Positions 35,240-43,952 of a stretch of 44,035 nt of DNA are shown one piece after another; positions within the stretch are counted from its first letter, which is position 1; each line of letters begins with the position of its first letter. This DNA comes from Hyphomicrobiales bacterium (GTDB lineage Bacteria; Pseudomonadota; Alphaproteobacteria; Rhizobiales; Beijerinckiaceae), in assembly GCA_947454055.1 (NCBI GenBank), contig CANGIS010000002.1, positions 1-44,035 on the forward strand, read 5' to 3'. The notes under the pieces are model-generated. The model saw only the letters and a list, made by a program, of their open reading frames with translations, had not been told where the DNA came from and searched no databases. Made by a program: the position numbers and the translations under genes.

Positions 35240-37720
35240 ATGGCAAAACCAACTGGACCGCTGCCACACGATCATGAGGCACTCGAGCGAACCTTGAACC
35301 GAAGGCTCGCTCAGGCGGGTGTCGTTTTGGCGTTCGAGCGGGCATGGCCCTTTGTCGTTCTGGCCGTTTCGGTGCTTTCGCTTTTTCTGGCGCTGGTGTG
35401 GGTGGGTCTTTTTAATGCCCTGCCCCCTTGGGGTAAACTCGGCGGTGTTTTTCTGTTTGTTTTTGCTGAGGCCCTATCGCTTCTTCTCGCCTTCCGCCTC
35501 GGTTGTGCCCGGTTCAGCGAAAGCGTCGCGCGGCTTGACCGCGATTCGGGCTTATCGCACCACCCCGTCGCGACCGCGCTGGACCAACCCGCCTCGATCC
35601 ATCGCGACGCTTTGACGCAGGCGCTGTGGCGGGCCAACCAGCAATCGGCTCTGGCACAAAGTGCCGCGATACGGGTCAAAGGCCCGCGTCCACAGCTGGT
35701 GACCAAAGACCCGTTTGCACTCCGCTTCATCCTGCCGCTGTTGGCCTTGGCCGGCTTTTTTGTGGCGGGACCGGAAAGGGCGGCCCGTCTCGGCGAAGCG
35801 TTTGATTGGAACGCATCCTCGCTGGCCGCGCAAACAGCCCGTCTCGACGCGTGGATCGATCCGCCCGCCTACACGCATATCGCGCCGATCCTGATCGATC
35901 TGAAGGCCGTATCGAAGTCTTTTTCGGTTCCTGTTGGCTCGGAACTTGTGGTGCGCTCGTCCGATCCCGCCGGCATAACCGTCACAGCTTCGGGCGGGCT
36001 TGAGGAAAAGAAGACCGACACGGCAACGGGCGCGGAATGGCGCTGGACCTTACGGAAAACGGCCGGCCTGACCATCACCGCAAGCGGCTACACCCTTCCG
36101 GTGCTGACACTGGACGCCATTCCCGACCAGTCACCCCAAATCGACTTGATCGAGCCACCGGTCATCAGCGAAACCGGCGTGACGTTATCCTATCGGGCCA
36201 GCGATGATTACGGGCTTGCGGCGGGGGAAGTACGGATCGCCAATCCCCGCATCGGCCAACGCGTACTGACAAGCCAGCACCACCCCTTAATCGCCGCGCC
36301 GATCATTTCGCTGGCCCTGCCAGCCAACGGCCATGAGGGGCAGGCCCAGACCAAGCTCGAGCCATCGGAAAGCCCGTGGGCGGGCACAACGGTCGATTTA
36401 ACGCTGGCTGTCCGCGATGATGCCCAACAGGAAGCCGTGACAGCACCGGTAGCGGTGCGTCTGCCGCAGCGGATTTTTATCCATCCCCTTGCCCGTGCTC
36501 TGGTCGAACAGCGCCGCGTGTTGGCGTTGGCTCCCGATCGTTGGCCCCTCGTCGACGAGGCGTTGCGTGCCCTCTTGATCGCGCCCGATCAATTTACCCC
36601 GGAAACCGGCGCCTATCTCGGTCTGCGCGCCATCGAAATCGGATTGCATCGGGCAAAAACCGATGCCGACCTGCTGGGAACCGTCGAGGCCTTGTGGAAC
36701 CTCGCGATTGCCCTTGAAGAGCACGAGCAGGGCGACGAGAAAAAGGCGCTCGATGCGGCAAGCGAGGCACTCAAAAAGGCGCTCGAAAACGGTGCCTCGC
36801 CGGAGGAGATCAAAGCCCTCACCGAGCGGCTCAAGACTGCGCTCGATGCCTATCTCAAAGCCTATGCCGCCAAAGCGCGCAAAAACCAGAACGAGGCGGG
36901 TGCCAGCCATCACGCTCCCGGCAAGCTGATCCGCCCCGAGGATTTGCAGGCCATGATCGACCAGATGAACGATCTCGCCCGACGCGGCGCCGGCAATGAC
37001 GCAAGCCGGATGCTGGAGCAGCTCAACGCCATCCTGAACCAGTTACAAAACAGCCCTCCGCAAATGGCCGATCCCGCCACTCGGCAGATGAATGACGCGC
37101 TGGACGACCTCGACACCATGATGCGCGATCAACGCGCCTTGCGGGATGATACCTTCCGGTACGGCAAAGGCGACGAGGAAGCGGTATCTCCTCAGGACCA
37201 AAAGGCATTAAAGGACCGGCAGAGCGAATTAAAAGACCGGCTCGGCGCTTTGCGCGACCGGATGAAGGAGCTTGGCGCACCCGACGAGGGAGCCCTTGGC
37301 GAGGCCGACGGCGCGATGAAAGACGCGGAAAATGCCCTCGGCGGGGGGGATGACCAAGAGGCCGTCGGATCGCAGGGAAAAGCCCTCGAAAACCTCCGAA
37401 AAGGGGCACAAGCGCTTGCCCAATCGCTGGAAGGCAACGCCGCCGGCAATAACGGGCAAGGCAAAAAGCGCAGTGGCCAAAACCCGCAGGGCCAAAATCC
37501 ACAAGGCGAAGCGGGCGGCCCCGGCAGTGACAAAGATCCGCTGGGACGCACGACGCGCGGTCCCTATACCGGCGATGGGGCAATCCAGCAGGGCGGCAAA
37601 GGCGGTAGCCTTGAAAAGCGTAGCCGCGAAGTCGTCGAGGAGTTACGCCGGCGCCTCGGCCAGCCGGACCGCACGCCGGACGAGCTTAATTATTTACGCC
37701 GCTTGCTCGAGCGGAATTAG
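35240..37720 (+). CDS. TIGR02302 family protein (large conserved membrane protein, unknown function)
   Basis: An 826-residue protein of the TIGR02302 family, restricted to alphaproteobacteria, with no assigned function. Three hydrophobic segments near the start (about residues 30-50, 60-85 and 170-185) anchor it in the membrane. A long region with beta-sandwich-like stretches (YTHIAPILIDLKAVSKSFSV onward) follows, then an alpha-helical coil rich in Ala, Glu and Lys (about 500-600) and a Gln/Gly/Asn-rich low-complexity tail that ends with VEELRRRLGQPDRTPDELNY. I start at ATG 35240; TTG 35231 is three codons earlier. It directly follows lysA, which is the usual place. Confidence 0.88.
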   Translation: MAKPTGPLPHDHEALERTLNRRLAQAGVVLAFERAWPFVVLAVSVLSLFLALVWVGLFNALPPWGKLGGVFLFVFAEALSLLLAFRLGCARFSESVARLDRDSGLSHHPVATALDQPASIHRDALTQALWRANQQSALAQSAAIRVKGPRPQLVTKDPFALRFILPLLALAGFFVAGPERAARLGEAFDWNASSLAAQTARLDAWIDPPAYTHIAPILIDLKAVSKSFSVPVGSELVVRSSDPAGITVTASGGLEEKKTDTATGAEWRWTLRKTAGLTITASGYTLPVLTLDAIPDQSPQIDLIEPPVISETGVTLSYRASDDYGLAAGEVRIANPRIGQRVLTSQHHPLIAAPIISLALPANGHEGQAQTKLEPSESPWAGTTVDLTLAVRDDAQQEAVTAPVAVRLPQRIFIHPLARALVEQRRVLALAPDRWPLVDEALRALLIAPDQFTPETGAYLGLRAIEIGLHRAKTDADLLGTVEALWNLAIALEEHEQGDEKKALDAASEALKKALENGASPEEIKALTERLKTALDAYLKAYAAKARKNQNEAGASHHAPGKLIRPEDLQAMIDQMNDLARRGAGNDASRMLEQLNAILNQLQNSPPQMADPATRQMNDALDDLDTMMRDQRALRDDTFRYGKGDEEAVSPQDQKALKDRQSELKDRLGALRDRMKELGAPDEGALGEADGAMKDAENALGGGDDQEAVGSQGKALENLRKGAQALAQSLEGNAAGNNGQGKKRSGQNPQGQNPQGEAGGPGSDKDPLGRTTRGPYTGDGAIQQGGKGGSLEKRSREVVEELRRRLGQPDRTPDELNYLRRLLERN

Positions 37721-37728
37721 CGGTCTTT

Positions 37729-37747
37729 CCCGATCGTGGACATCGGG
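37729..37747 (+). terminator. hairpin after the TIGR02302 gene, possible weak terminator
   Basis: CCCGAT and ATCGGG form a six-pair GC-rich stem with a seven-base loop, eight bases after the stop codon. The following bases (GCGTGATTTCGTT) are only modestly T-rich, so termination here would be partial at best. Confidence 0.4.
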
Positions 37748-37771
37748 GCGTGATTTCGTTACGACAGTACC

Positions 37772-38353
37772 ATGCTGAGAAAAATCTATGACTGGATCGT
37801 CGCGCTATCGGCTCGTCCAAGCGCCCCTTGGGCCCTGGCAGCGGTAGCCTTTGCCGAAAGCTCGTTTTTCATTATTCCGCCCGATGTGATGCTGGCGCCA
37901 ATGGCGCTCGCAAGGCCGGATCGGGCCTGGCGATATGCCTTGGTGTGTACGCTGGGATCCGTCTTTGGCGGCATGTTCGGCTATGCCATCGGCCACCTAC
38001 TGTTTGACTCCGTGGGCATGTGGATTCTCGATCTCTACAACCTCGGCGGCAAGGTCGAGACGATCAAGGAAGCCTATGCGAAATGGGGCGCCTTGCTCAT
38101 TCTGCTCAAAGGTCTGACACCGATCCCGTTCAAGCTCGTGACCATTGTTTCAGGCGCGCTGGATTATAATTTCCCGCTGTTTGTCCTCTTGTGTCTCATC
38201 ACGCGCGGAGCCCGCTTTTTTCTGCTGGCTGGCCTGTTGAACAAGTTCGGCGGCCCGATGCGGAACTTCATTGAAAACCGCTTGGGCCTCGTGGTGTCCG
38301 GCATGGTCGCTATTTTCATCATCGGCCTTATTGTCGCCGCCAAGCTGGCATGA
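37772..38353 (+). CDS. YqaA family (DedA/SNARE-associated) membrane protein
   Basis: A 193-residue protein with about four to five membrane segments of the VTT/DedA superfamily, close to YqaA. Signature parts are FAESSFFIIPPDVMLAPMAL, the GSVFGGMFGYAIG segment with a re-entrant loop, and LLILLKGLTPIPFKLVTIVS followed by the arginine-rich FLLCLITRGARFFLLAG-type motif. DedA relatives flip or redistribute membrane lipids such as undecaprenyl phosphate; the exact role of YqaA is open. Its stop overlaps the dsbB start by four bases (ATGA). Confidence 0.9.
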   Translation: MLRKIYDWIVALSARPSAPWALAAVAFAESSFFIIPPDVMLAPMALARPDRAWRYALVCTLGSVFGGMFGYAIGHLLFDSVGMWILDLYNLGGKVETIKEAYAKWGALLILLKGLTPIPFKLVTIVSGALDYNFPLFVLLCLITRGARFFLLAGLLNKFGGPMRNFIENRLGLVVSGMVAIFIIGLIVAAKLA

Positions 38354-38871
38354 AGATGAGCGCCATGCCATTCACATCGGTTCTGCCCCGTTTCCATGCC
38401 GCCCTGCTCGTCCTTGTTGTCTCCCTGCTGACCATCGGGGGCGCCTGGTTCATCGAGCTCGTGCTCGGCGTCAAGCCCTGCCATCTCTGCCTAATTGGCC
38501 GGATACCGCATTATGTCGGCATACCGGTGGCGGCCTTGGCGTTGATCGCCAACCGGCCAGCGGTTTCACCCCGTATCGGACGCGTTATACTGTCCCTTCT
38601 GGCGCTGGTGTTTCTCGCCGGCACCGGCATTGCCGTCTACCATTCGGGTGTCGAATTCGGCCTCTTTACCGGCCCCACCGACTGCACCGGCACCATCGAA
38701 AAAGCCGCCGACATTCAGGATTTCTTGAAACAGTTGCAAACCGTCAAAGTGATCCGCTGCGATGAAGTCGCCATGCGGATTTTCGGATTGTCGCTCGCCA
38801 GCTGGAACGCTGTCATTTCGCTTGGACTGGCTTTGGTGGCGGCCATGGGTGCCACACTCAAAAAAGCCTAA
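38350..38871 (+). CDS. dsbB: disulfide bond formation protein B
   Basis: A 173-residue four-helix membrane oxidoreductase that re-oxidises DsbA by passing electrons to quinone. The four required cysteines are all there: C44 and C47 in PCHLC, and C112 (PTDCTG) and C137 (VIRCDE) in the second periplasmic loop. The GRIPHY arginine near the quinone site follows the first pair. It may start at Met1 or Met3. It overlaps the yqaA stop (ATGA), so the two are co-translated. Its last four bases overlap the end of the HNH gene on the other strand. No dsbA is in the window. Confidence 0.94.
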   Translation: MKMSAMPFTSVLPRFHAALLVLVVSLLTIGGAWFIELVLGVKPCHLCLIGRIPHYVGIPVAALALIANRPAVSPRIGRVILSLLALVFLAGTGIAVYHSGVEFGLFTGPTDCTGTIEKAADIQDFLKQLQTVKVIRCDEVAMRIFGLSLASWNAVISLGLALVAAMGATLKKA

Positions 38872-39437
38872 GGCTCGAGCTCGGTATCCCAATAGAGATA
38901 GTCGAGCCAGCTCTCGTGCAAATAATTCGGCGGAAACAGCCTGCCATTCTGGTGCAGGTCAAACACGGTTGGCGCATAAGGCTTTTGCAGCGGGAACATA
39001 TTGGCCACCCGCGGCAGCTTATCGCCTTTGGCGAGATTGCACGGAGAACACGCGGCAACCACATTTTCCCACGTCGTCTGCCCGCCTTTGGAGCGAGGGA
39101 TGACATGGTCAAAGGTCAGCTCGTCCCGCTCGCCGCAATATTGGCATGAAAAGCGGTCGCGCAAAAACACGTTGAACCGCGTAAACGCCGGATGGCGCGA
39201 CGGCGGAATATAGGATTTCAGCGAAACAACCGACGGGAGGCGGATCTCCGAGCTCGGACTGCGGATTGTCTTGTCATAAAACGAGACGATATTGACCCGA
39301 TCCAGCACCACCGCCTTGATCGTGTCCTGCCAGTTCCATAGGGACAGAGGATAGTAACTCAGCGGCCGGAAGTCGGCGTTGAGGACAAGGGCCGGACAAG
39401 CCTCCGGCGAAACGGGCGGAGTGACGTGGATCGTCAA
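38868..39437 (-). CDS. HNH endonuclease
   Basis: A 189-residue HNH-fold protein with the zinc/nuclease core RDRFSCQYCGERDELTFDHV, PRSKGGQTTWENVVAACSPC and NLAKGDKL: paired CxxC zinc cysteines, the catalytic histidine in DHV and the NxxxACxxCN site. The N-terminus (CPALVLNADFRPLSYYPLSL) is that of a widely conserved housekeeping-like HNH family in alphaproteobacteria, not of a phage homing enzyme. It starts at TTG 39437, the only suitable codon, with GGGAG eight bases upstream. Its biological role is unknown. Confidence 0.9.
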   Translation of the reverse strand: MTIHVTPPVSPEACPALVLNADFRPLSYYPLSLWNWQDTIKAVVLDRVNIVSFYDKTIRSPSSEIRLPSVVSLKSYIPPSRHPAFTRFNVFLRDRFSCQYCGERDELTFDHVIPRSKGGQTTWENVVAACSPCNLAKGDKLPRVANMFPLQKPYAPTVFDLHQNGRLFPPNYLHESWLDYLYWDTELEP

Positions 39438-39530
39438 CGAGCCTGCTCCCTACATCAGACAGAGACAACGAATCTGTCGATAGGGATAATCTACATGCGA
39501 TGTGTCGGAATTGTGAAGCCCGCAGTGTCA

Positions 39531-39554
39531 CGGAACAAAAATTCTTTTGCTCCG
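39531..39554 (-). terminator. hairpin after the 3-hydroxybutyryl-CoA dehydrogenase gene
   Basis: On the minus strand CGGAGCAAAA and TTTTGTTCCG pair over ten bases (one G-T pair) around a four-base loop, starting six bases after the stop codon. There is no T-run after it, so it may be a weak terminator or a transcript-end stabiliser rather than a classic terminator. Confidence 0.45.
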
Positions 39555-39560
39555 GCTCGA

Positions 39561-40442
39561 TCAGCGCGTTGGAACGGGTACTTCACCGCGGTAATCATAA
39601 AAGCCGCGGCCCGTTTTACGGCCCAGCCAGCCCGCTTCGACATATTTGACCAGCAAGGGGCATGGACGATATTTCGAGTCGGCCAAGCCCTCATGCAACA
39701 CCTGCATGACCGACAAGCACGTATCGAGACCGATAAAATCAGCCAGCTGCAACGGGCCCATCGGATGGTTGGCGCCCAACCGCATGGCGGTGTCGATGGC
39801 GTCAACCGAGCCAACGCCCTCATACAGCGTATAAATCGCCTCATTGATCATCGGCAGCAAAATGCGGTTGACGATAAAGGCCGGAAAATCTTCGGAAACC
39901 GTAACCGTCTTGCCCAGATGCGCAATAAAAGCTTTGGCGGCTTCAAAGGTCGGATCTTCCGTCGCAATGCCGCGGATCAGTTCGACCAACTGCATTTTCG
40001 GCACCGGATTCATAAAGTGAATACCGATAAAGCGATCCGGCCGGTCAGTTGCCGACGCCAGCCGCGTGATCGAAATCGACGAAGTGTTGGACGCCACCAT
40101 GGTTTTGGCAGGAAGCGCCTTGCACAGCGCAATAAAGATCTTGCGCTTGACCTCTTCGTTCTCGGTCGCAGCCTCGATCACAAGATCGCAATCGGACAGA
40201 TCGGTATATTCGGATCCGGTCGTGATCAAAGCCAGCGTGGCCTGACGCTGGCTTTCGGAGATGGTGCCCTTGGCCACAAGCTTGGCCAGATTACCGTTCA
40301 CCGTGGCAAGCCCCGCCGTCAACCGATCCGCGCTGAGATCATGCAGCACCACGGACAGGCCGGCCTGCGAACAGGCTTGCGCAATGCCGGTTCCCATTTG
40401 CCCGGCACCGATGATCCCGACCGATTGAATCGTGTTTGCCAT
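39561..40442 (-). CDS. 3-hydroxybutyryl-CoA dehydrogenase
   Basis: A 293-residue NAD(P)-dependent dehydrogenase that interconverts acetoacetyl-CoA and 3-hydroxybutyryl-CoA. The Rossmann dinucleotide site is VGIIGAGQMGTGIAQACSQA at the start. VIEAATENEEVKR, SNTSSISITRLAS and the catalytic GIHFMNPVPKMQLVE follow, and DFPAFIVNRILLPMINEAIY marks the C-terminal domain. ATG 40442 is preceded by GGGAG; the frame's TTG at 40448 adds two residues. It lies 70 bases after etfA and is likely part of the etfBA transcript, where beta-oxidation or butyrate metabolism would need it. The usual symbol is hbd or fadB-type, and I leave it open. Confidence 0.92.
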   Translation of the reverse strand: MANTIQSVGIIGAGQMGTGIAQACSQAGLSVVLHDLSADRLTAGLATVNGNLAKLVAKGTISESQRQATLALITTGSEYTDLSDCDLVIEAATENEEVKRKIFIALCKALPAKTMVASNTSSISITRLASATDRPDRFIGIHFMNPVPKMQLVELIRGIATEDPTFEAAKAFIAHLGKTVTVSEDFPAFIVNRILLPMINEAIYTLYEGVGSVDAIDTAMRLGANHPMGPLQLADFIGLDTCLSVMQVLHEGLADSKYRPCPLLVKYVEAGWLGRKTGRGFYDYRGEVPVPTR

Positions 40443-40512
40443 TGTCAATCCGCTCCCTGCTTGTCGATGGATTGGAACGACAGCCGACTGGCACGCCTTC
40501 CGAAGTCAGCTA

Positions 40513-41454
40513 TTAACTCGCTTTAGCGAGCTCCTTGTCAAGTTCCGGAAGTGCCGTAAACAAATCGGCGACAAGCCCATAATCCGCGACCTGGAAAATC
40601 GGAGCCTCGTCATCCTTGTTGATCGCGACGATCACCTTAGAATCCTTCATGCCCGCGAGATGCTGGATGGCACCCGAAATGCCCACCGCAATGTACAATT
40701 CCGGCGCAACCACCTTGCCTGTCTGGCCGACCTGCCAGTCATTCGGCGCGTAGCCGGCGTCCACCGCCGCACGCGAAGCACCCATCGCCGCATTCAGCCG
40801 ATTGGCCACGGGTTCGATATAGGTCTTGAAGTTCTCGGCATTCGCCATGGCACGGCCACCCGACACGATGATCTTGGCCGAGGTTAGCTCCGGACGATCC
40901 AGCTTGGCGAGGCTTTCGCCCTTGAATGTGGAAATACCCGGATTGGCCGCCGCCGAAACAGCTTCAACCGGCGCCGAACCGCCCTCTTCCGCGGACGCGA
41001 ACGAAGCGGTGCGGATGGTCAAAACCTTGATCTTGTCAGACGATTGCACCGTCTGAAGTGCATTGCCGGCATAGATCGGACGCTCGAACGTATCCGCCGA
41101 GATCACGCGGATGACATCGGAGATCTGCATCACATCGAGCAAAGCGGCCGTGCGTGGCAAAATATTCTTGCCCGAGCTGGTCGACGCCGAAACGATAGCG
41201 GCATAATGGGGCGCAAGCGATACCAGCAAGGAAGAGACTGTCTCGGCCAAGCCATTGGCATAGAGCGCGTCATCGGCCAGCAGCACTTTGGCAACGCCCT
41301 TAAGCTTGGCAGCCGCATCGGCAGCAGCTTTGGCGTTGTGGCCAGCAACCAGCACATGCACCGGATGGCCGAGGGCCAGCGCGGCGGTCAGTGCCTTGGC
41401 GGTCGTATCCTTGACCGAAATCGAATCGTGATCGGCGAGAAGAAGCGTAGCCAT
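40513..41454 (-). CDS. etfA: electron transfer flavoprotein subunit alpha
   Basis: A 313-residue ETF alpha chain, which binds FAD and passes electrons from acyl-CoA and other dehydrogenases to ETF-quinone oxidoreductase. The C-terminal FAD domain contains the motif beginning [19 protein letters not shown] and [20 protein letters not shown], and ends with [14 protein letters not shown]. Its ATG overlaps the etfB stop by one base (TGATG), with a GGAG inside etfB, so the subunits are made together. The N-terminal part ([20 protein letters not shown]) is typical of alphaproteobacteria. Confidence 0.96.
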   Translation of the reverse strand: MATLLLADHDSISVKDTTAKALTAALALGHPVHVLVAGHNAKAAADAAAKLKGVAKVLLADDALYANGLAETVSSLLVSLAPHYAAIVSASTSSGKNILPRTAALLDVMQISDVIRVISADTFERPIYAGNALQTVQSSDKIKVLTIRTASFASAEEGGSAPVEAVSAAANPGISTFKGESLAKLDRPELTSAKIIVSGGRAMANAENFKTYIEPVANRLNAAMGASRAAVDAGYAPNDWQVGQTGKVVAPELYIAVGISGAIQHLAGMKDSKVIVAINKDDEAPIFQVADYGLVADLFTALPELDKELAKAS

Positions 41455-42203
41455 CAGAAAACTCCTGCTTCGGTCTTGAGTTTGGAAACCAGTTCAGCAA
41501 CCGAAGAAACCTTGACGCCCGCCTTGCGACCGGCTGGTTCCACCGTGGTGACAACTTTAAGGCGCGGCGCGACGTCGACGCCGTAATCGGCAGGCGTCTT
41601 CTCGTCGATCGGCTTTTTCTTCGCCTTCATAATGTTCGGCAGCGAGGCATAACGCGGCTCGTTCAACCGAAGATCGGTCGTGACAATCGCAGGTGCCTTC
41701 AGCTCGACCGTCTGCAAGCCACCATCGACTTCGCGGGTCACCGTGATGGTGCCATCGCCGATTTCGATTTTGGAAGCGAACGTGCCCTGCGGCCAGCCCA
41801 AAAGAGCGGCCAGCATTTGGCCCGTAGCGTTTGAATCATCGTCAATCGCCTGCTTGCCGAGGATCATCAGGCCGGGGCCCTCGGCCTCCGCAACGCCCTT
41901 GAGGATCTTGGCCACAGCCAAAGGCTCCACCAGCTCGTCAACCTTCACATGAATGCCGCGGTCAGCGCCCATGGCCAGACCCGTGCGCAGCGTTTCCGCC
42001 GCACCCGCGGGGCCAATAGACACCACGATCACTTCGCTGGCTTTGCCCGCTTCCTTGATGCGCAACGCCTCTTCAACGGCGATTTCATCGAACGGATTCA
42101 TCGACATTTTGACATTGGCGAGATCAACGCCCGAGCCGTCCGGCTTCACGCGGATTTTCACATTGTAGTCAACGACCCGTTTTACCGGCACAATAATCTT
42201 CAT
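41454..42203 (-). CDS. etfB: electron transfer flavoprotein subunit beta
   Basis: A 249-residue ETF beta chain, partner of etfA, binding AMP. It begins [20 protein letters not shown], contains [20 protein letters not shown] and the signature [20 protein letters not shown], and the recognition loop [20 protein letters not shown] that docks dehydrogenases. I use ATG 42203; an ATG three bases up and a GTG six bases further are equally in frame, and GGGG lies upstream of all of them. It is the first gene of the etfB, etfA, dehydrogenase run. Confidence 0.96.
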   Translation of the reverse strand: MKIIVPVKRVVDYNVKIRVKPDGSGVDLANVKMSMNPFDEIAVEEALRIKEAGKASEVIVVSIGPAGAAETLRTGLAMGADRGIHVKVDELVEPLAVAKILKGVAEAEGPGLMILGKQAIDDDSNATGQMLAALLGWPQGTFASKIEIGDGTITVTREVDGGLQTVELKAPAIVTTDLRLNEPRYASLPNIMKAKKKPIDEKTPADYGVDVAPRLKVVTTVEPAGRKAGVKVSSVAELVSKLKTEAGVF

Positions 42204-42279
42204 CATCTTCACCCCAGAAGGTCAGGCCCGCGGGCAATCAACAGCCCGCCTACCAAGCCATGGAACCCGTCGCCGCGAA

Positions 42280-42306
42280 CTAATAACCGAAGACCGACAT
42301 TGTCAA
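42280..42306 (-). promoter_or_regulatory. possible promoter of the etfBA run
   Basis: On the minus strand a perfect TTGACA (42301-42306) is followed by TATTAG (42280-42285) after 15 bases, a short spacer. It lies about 77 bases before the etfB start, in the 195-base gap after the adenosyltransferase gene. The -10 match is partial, so this is a modest call. Confidence 0.4.
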
Positions 42307-42398
42307 CGGTTTGCAGCCAGCAAGATCGACAAAGCGCGACGGTGTTTGTCGGAATTTGACCAGAGGTGTCGATCGAACCTGGCGTGAAGCGGATGATT

Positions 42399-42980
42399 TT
42401 ATCGGGTTTGGCCGGGCACCCACAGCACATCGCCCTCGCCGCGGCGATTAACATAGCGCGAGGCCACGAATAAAAAGTCGGAAAGACGGTTGATATAATG
42501 CAGCGCAGGCTCGCTCACGGGCTCGTCGGGCAGGCTTGCCAGTTCGACCATCAGGCGCTCGGCCCGACGCGACACGGTGCGCGACAAATGCAGCGCCGCC
42601 GCAGCGGCCATACCGCCCGGCAAGACGAAAGAGCGCAGCGGCTTGAGCTCCGCATTCAACTGATCAATTTCGCTCTCGATGCGGCTCACCTGCGACGCAA
42701 CAATGCGCAAGGGTTCCCATGCCAGTTTTTCGCCGGTATCGGGCGTGCAGAGATCGGCTCCGAGATCGAACAGATCGTTCTGAATGCGGCCCAGCATGGC
42801 ATCCACTACCGGCTCGCTGTCCTTGGTATGCAGGCGGGCCAAACCAATGGTCGCATTGGTTTCGTCCACCGTGCCATAGGCTGCGACACGAAGATCAAAT
42901 TTTGGCCGCCGCGCGCCCGTGCCAAGCGCGGTCGTGCCATCATCGCCGGTGCGCGTATAAATTCTATTCAAGACGACCAT
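42399..42980 (-). CDS. cob(I)yrinic acid a,c-diamide adenosyltransferase (PduO type)
   Basis: A 193-residue PduO-type ATP:cob(I)alamin adenosyltransferase that makes adenosylcobalamin. The ATP-binding N-terminus is IYTRTGDDGTTALGTGARRP, with YGTVDETNATIGLARL, the FVLPGGMAAAAALHLSRTVS helix and the SRRAERLMVEL and HYINRLSDFLFVASRYVNRR cobalamin-site segments. ATG 42980 is the family start. Its place ahead of etfBA is a conserved alphaproteobacterial arrangement. No B12-dependent enzyme or riboswitch is visible in this window. Confidence 0.95.
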   Translation of the reverse strand: MVVLNRIYTRTGDDGTTALGTGARRPKFDLRVAAYGTVDETNATIGLARLHTKDSEPVVDAMLGRIQNDLFDLGADLCTPDTGEKLAWEPLRIVASQVSRIESEIDQLNAELKPLRSFVLPGGMAAAAALHLSRTVSRRAERLMVELASLPDEPVSEPALHYINRLSDFLFVASRYVNRRGEGDVLWVPGQTR

Positions 42981-43085
42981 GTCAGCCCGCTTTTCTGCCG
43001 GCGCATCAGATTGGCCGGATGAGATTACCAGAACAATGCCACCATTGTCCGTTCGACCTTGTTACGCAGGCGATCCTCCAAAGGA

Positions 43086-43658
43086 TCAAAAAGAATAGCC
43101 GAGCTTCAGACCGAAATTGGTAATGCCGTTATTGGGCGTGCAGAGATTGGCATTCGACATATGCTCGGCAACCGCCATCAGCGAAACCTCTTTCGTCGCC
43201 TGATAGCCAATGCCGAACGCCTCGCGGAACAACGTCGTGCAGCCCAGCTCCGACCGGCCCGTATCAGACTCGCTCGTCGCTTTGCCATTGTTGATGGAAC
43301 CACCCAGATCGGCCTCGATCTTGAAATTGGCAGGCAGATGGACAACCGCAGCAAATCCCGCAAACGCGGCGCTGGTCTTGCCCTGCGTATTCACATCGAT
43401 GCCGATTTGCGGATGAAGCGAGAATGCATCGGACGACAGCGACTTGCCCAGATCGAATGCCGGCAACAAGGCATCCAGCGAGACGTCTACCGTGCCGGCT
43501 TCGCGGCCCTCATAACCATGATAGGCGGTACCGATTCGAACTTCCGTGGTATCGGGCTGGGTAGCACCTGCCCGCGCCTGTTCTGACGAAACCGCAACCG
43601 CACCCGACAAAACCGAGACGAAAGCGCCAAAAAGCGCCAATTTAGCCGAATATGTCAT
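43086..43658 (-). CDS. PagL-like acyloxyacyl hydrolase family outer-membrane protein
   Basis: A 190-residue protein with a signal peptide (MTYSAKLALFGAFVSVLSGA, cut near ARA) and alternating strands ending in phenylalanine (GLKLGYSF), as in outer-membrane barrels. It aligns with lipid A 3-O-deacylase PagL: H166 and S168 in EHMSNANL match the catalytic His and Ser. The glutamate expected 14 residues after the histidine appears as T180 (NNGITNFG). Two cysteines (ELGCTT, NLCTP) may pair. ATG 43658 is chosen because it starts the signal peptide; the frame's longer N-terminus to 43688 does not. It sits between the HIG1-like gene and the adenosyltransferase gene. Confidence 0.78.
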   Translation of the reverse strand: MTYSAKLALFGAFVSVLSGAVAVSSEQARAGATQPDTTEVRIGTAYHGYEGREAGTVDVSLDALLPAFDLGKSLSSDAFSLHPQIGIDVNTQGKTSAAFAGFAAVVHLPANFKIEADLGGSINNGKATSESDTGRSELGCTTLFREAFGIGYQATKEVSLMAVAEHMSNANLCTPNNGITNFGLKLGYSF

Positions 43659-43757
43659 GTCATGTCCGTGTGTGCTGGCTTCTGCCAAAGGAGTGTCCGG
43701 TTAAAATAGCAATATTTCACCAAGTTGATAGCGCCACCACCAAACTTTCCGGCATTA

Positions 43758-43952
43758 TTATGAATTACCCTTAAGCCAAATCACCCCTAAAATCACGACG
43801 ATGGCGATGAACTGAAGAACAACACGCCACCGCATCAGCTTTTGGGACACCGACGCGCTGCCGCCCCGCAACATGTTAAACAAGCCGAGCAGCAGTACGA
43901 TTGCGACAGCGGCTACCGCTATGGGAGCCGCGAGATCCAGCATATTATCCAT
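43758..43952 (-). CDS. twin transmembrane helix small protein (HIG1-like)
   Basis: A 64-residue protein with two membrane helices (about residues 8-28, PIAVAAVAIVLLLGLFNML, and 45-60, VLQFIAIVVILGVIWL) joined by a basic loop with SQKLMRWRVVLQ. This is the HIG1-domain layout; related mitochondrial proteins (HIGD/Rcf1) assist cytochrome oxidase and supercomplexes, and a similar role is inferred in alphaproteobacteria. In this group the gene usually lies directly before the adenosyltransferase and etfBA genes; here the PagL-like gene stands between. Confidence 0.9.
   Translation of the reverse strand: MDNMLDLAAPIAVAAVAIVLLLGLFNMLRGGSASVSQKLMRWRVVLQFIAIVVILGVIWLKGNS

Noticed and set aside
39426-40526. 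366-codon plus-strand frame opposite the 3-hydroxybutyryl-CoA dehydrogenase
   Set aside because: The real gene is on the minus strand with Rossmann and catalytic motifs; this frame is a shadow.
42204-42398. Cobalamin riboswitch near the adenosyltransferase and etfB genes
   Set aside because: No B12-box-like sequence was seen in the gap; it holds at most a simple promoter.
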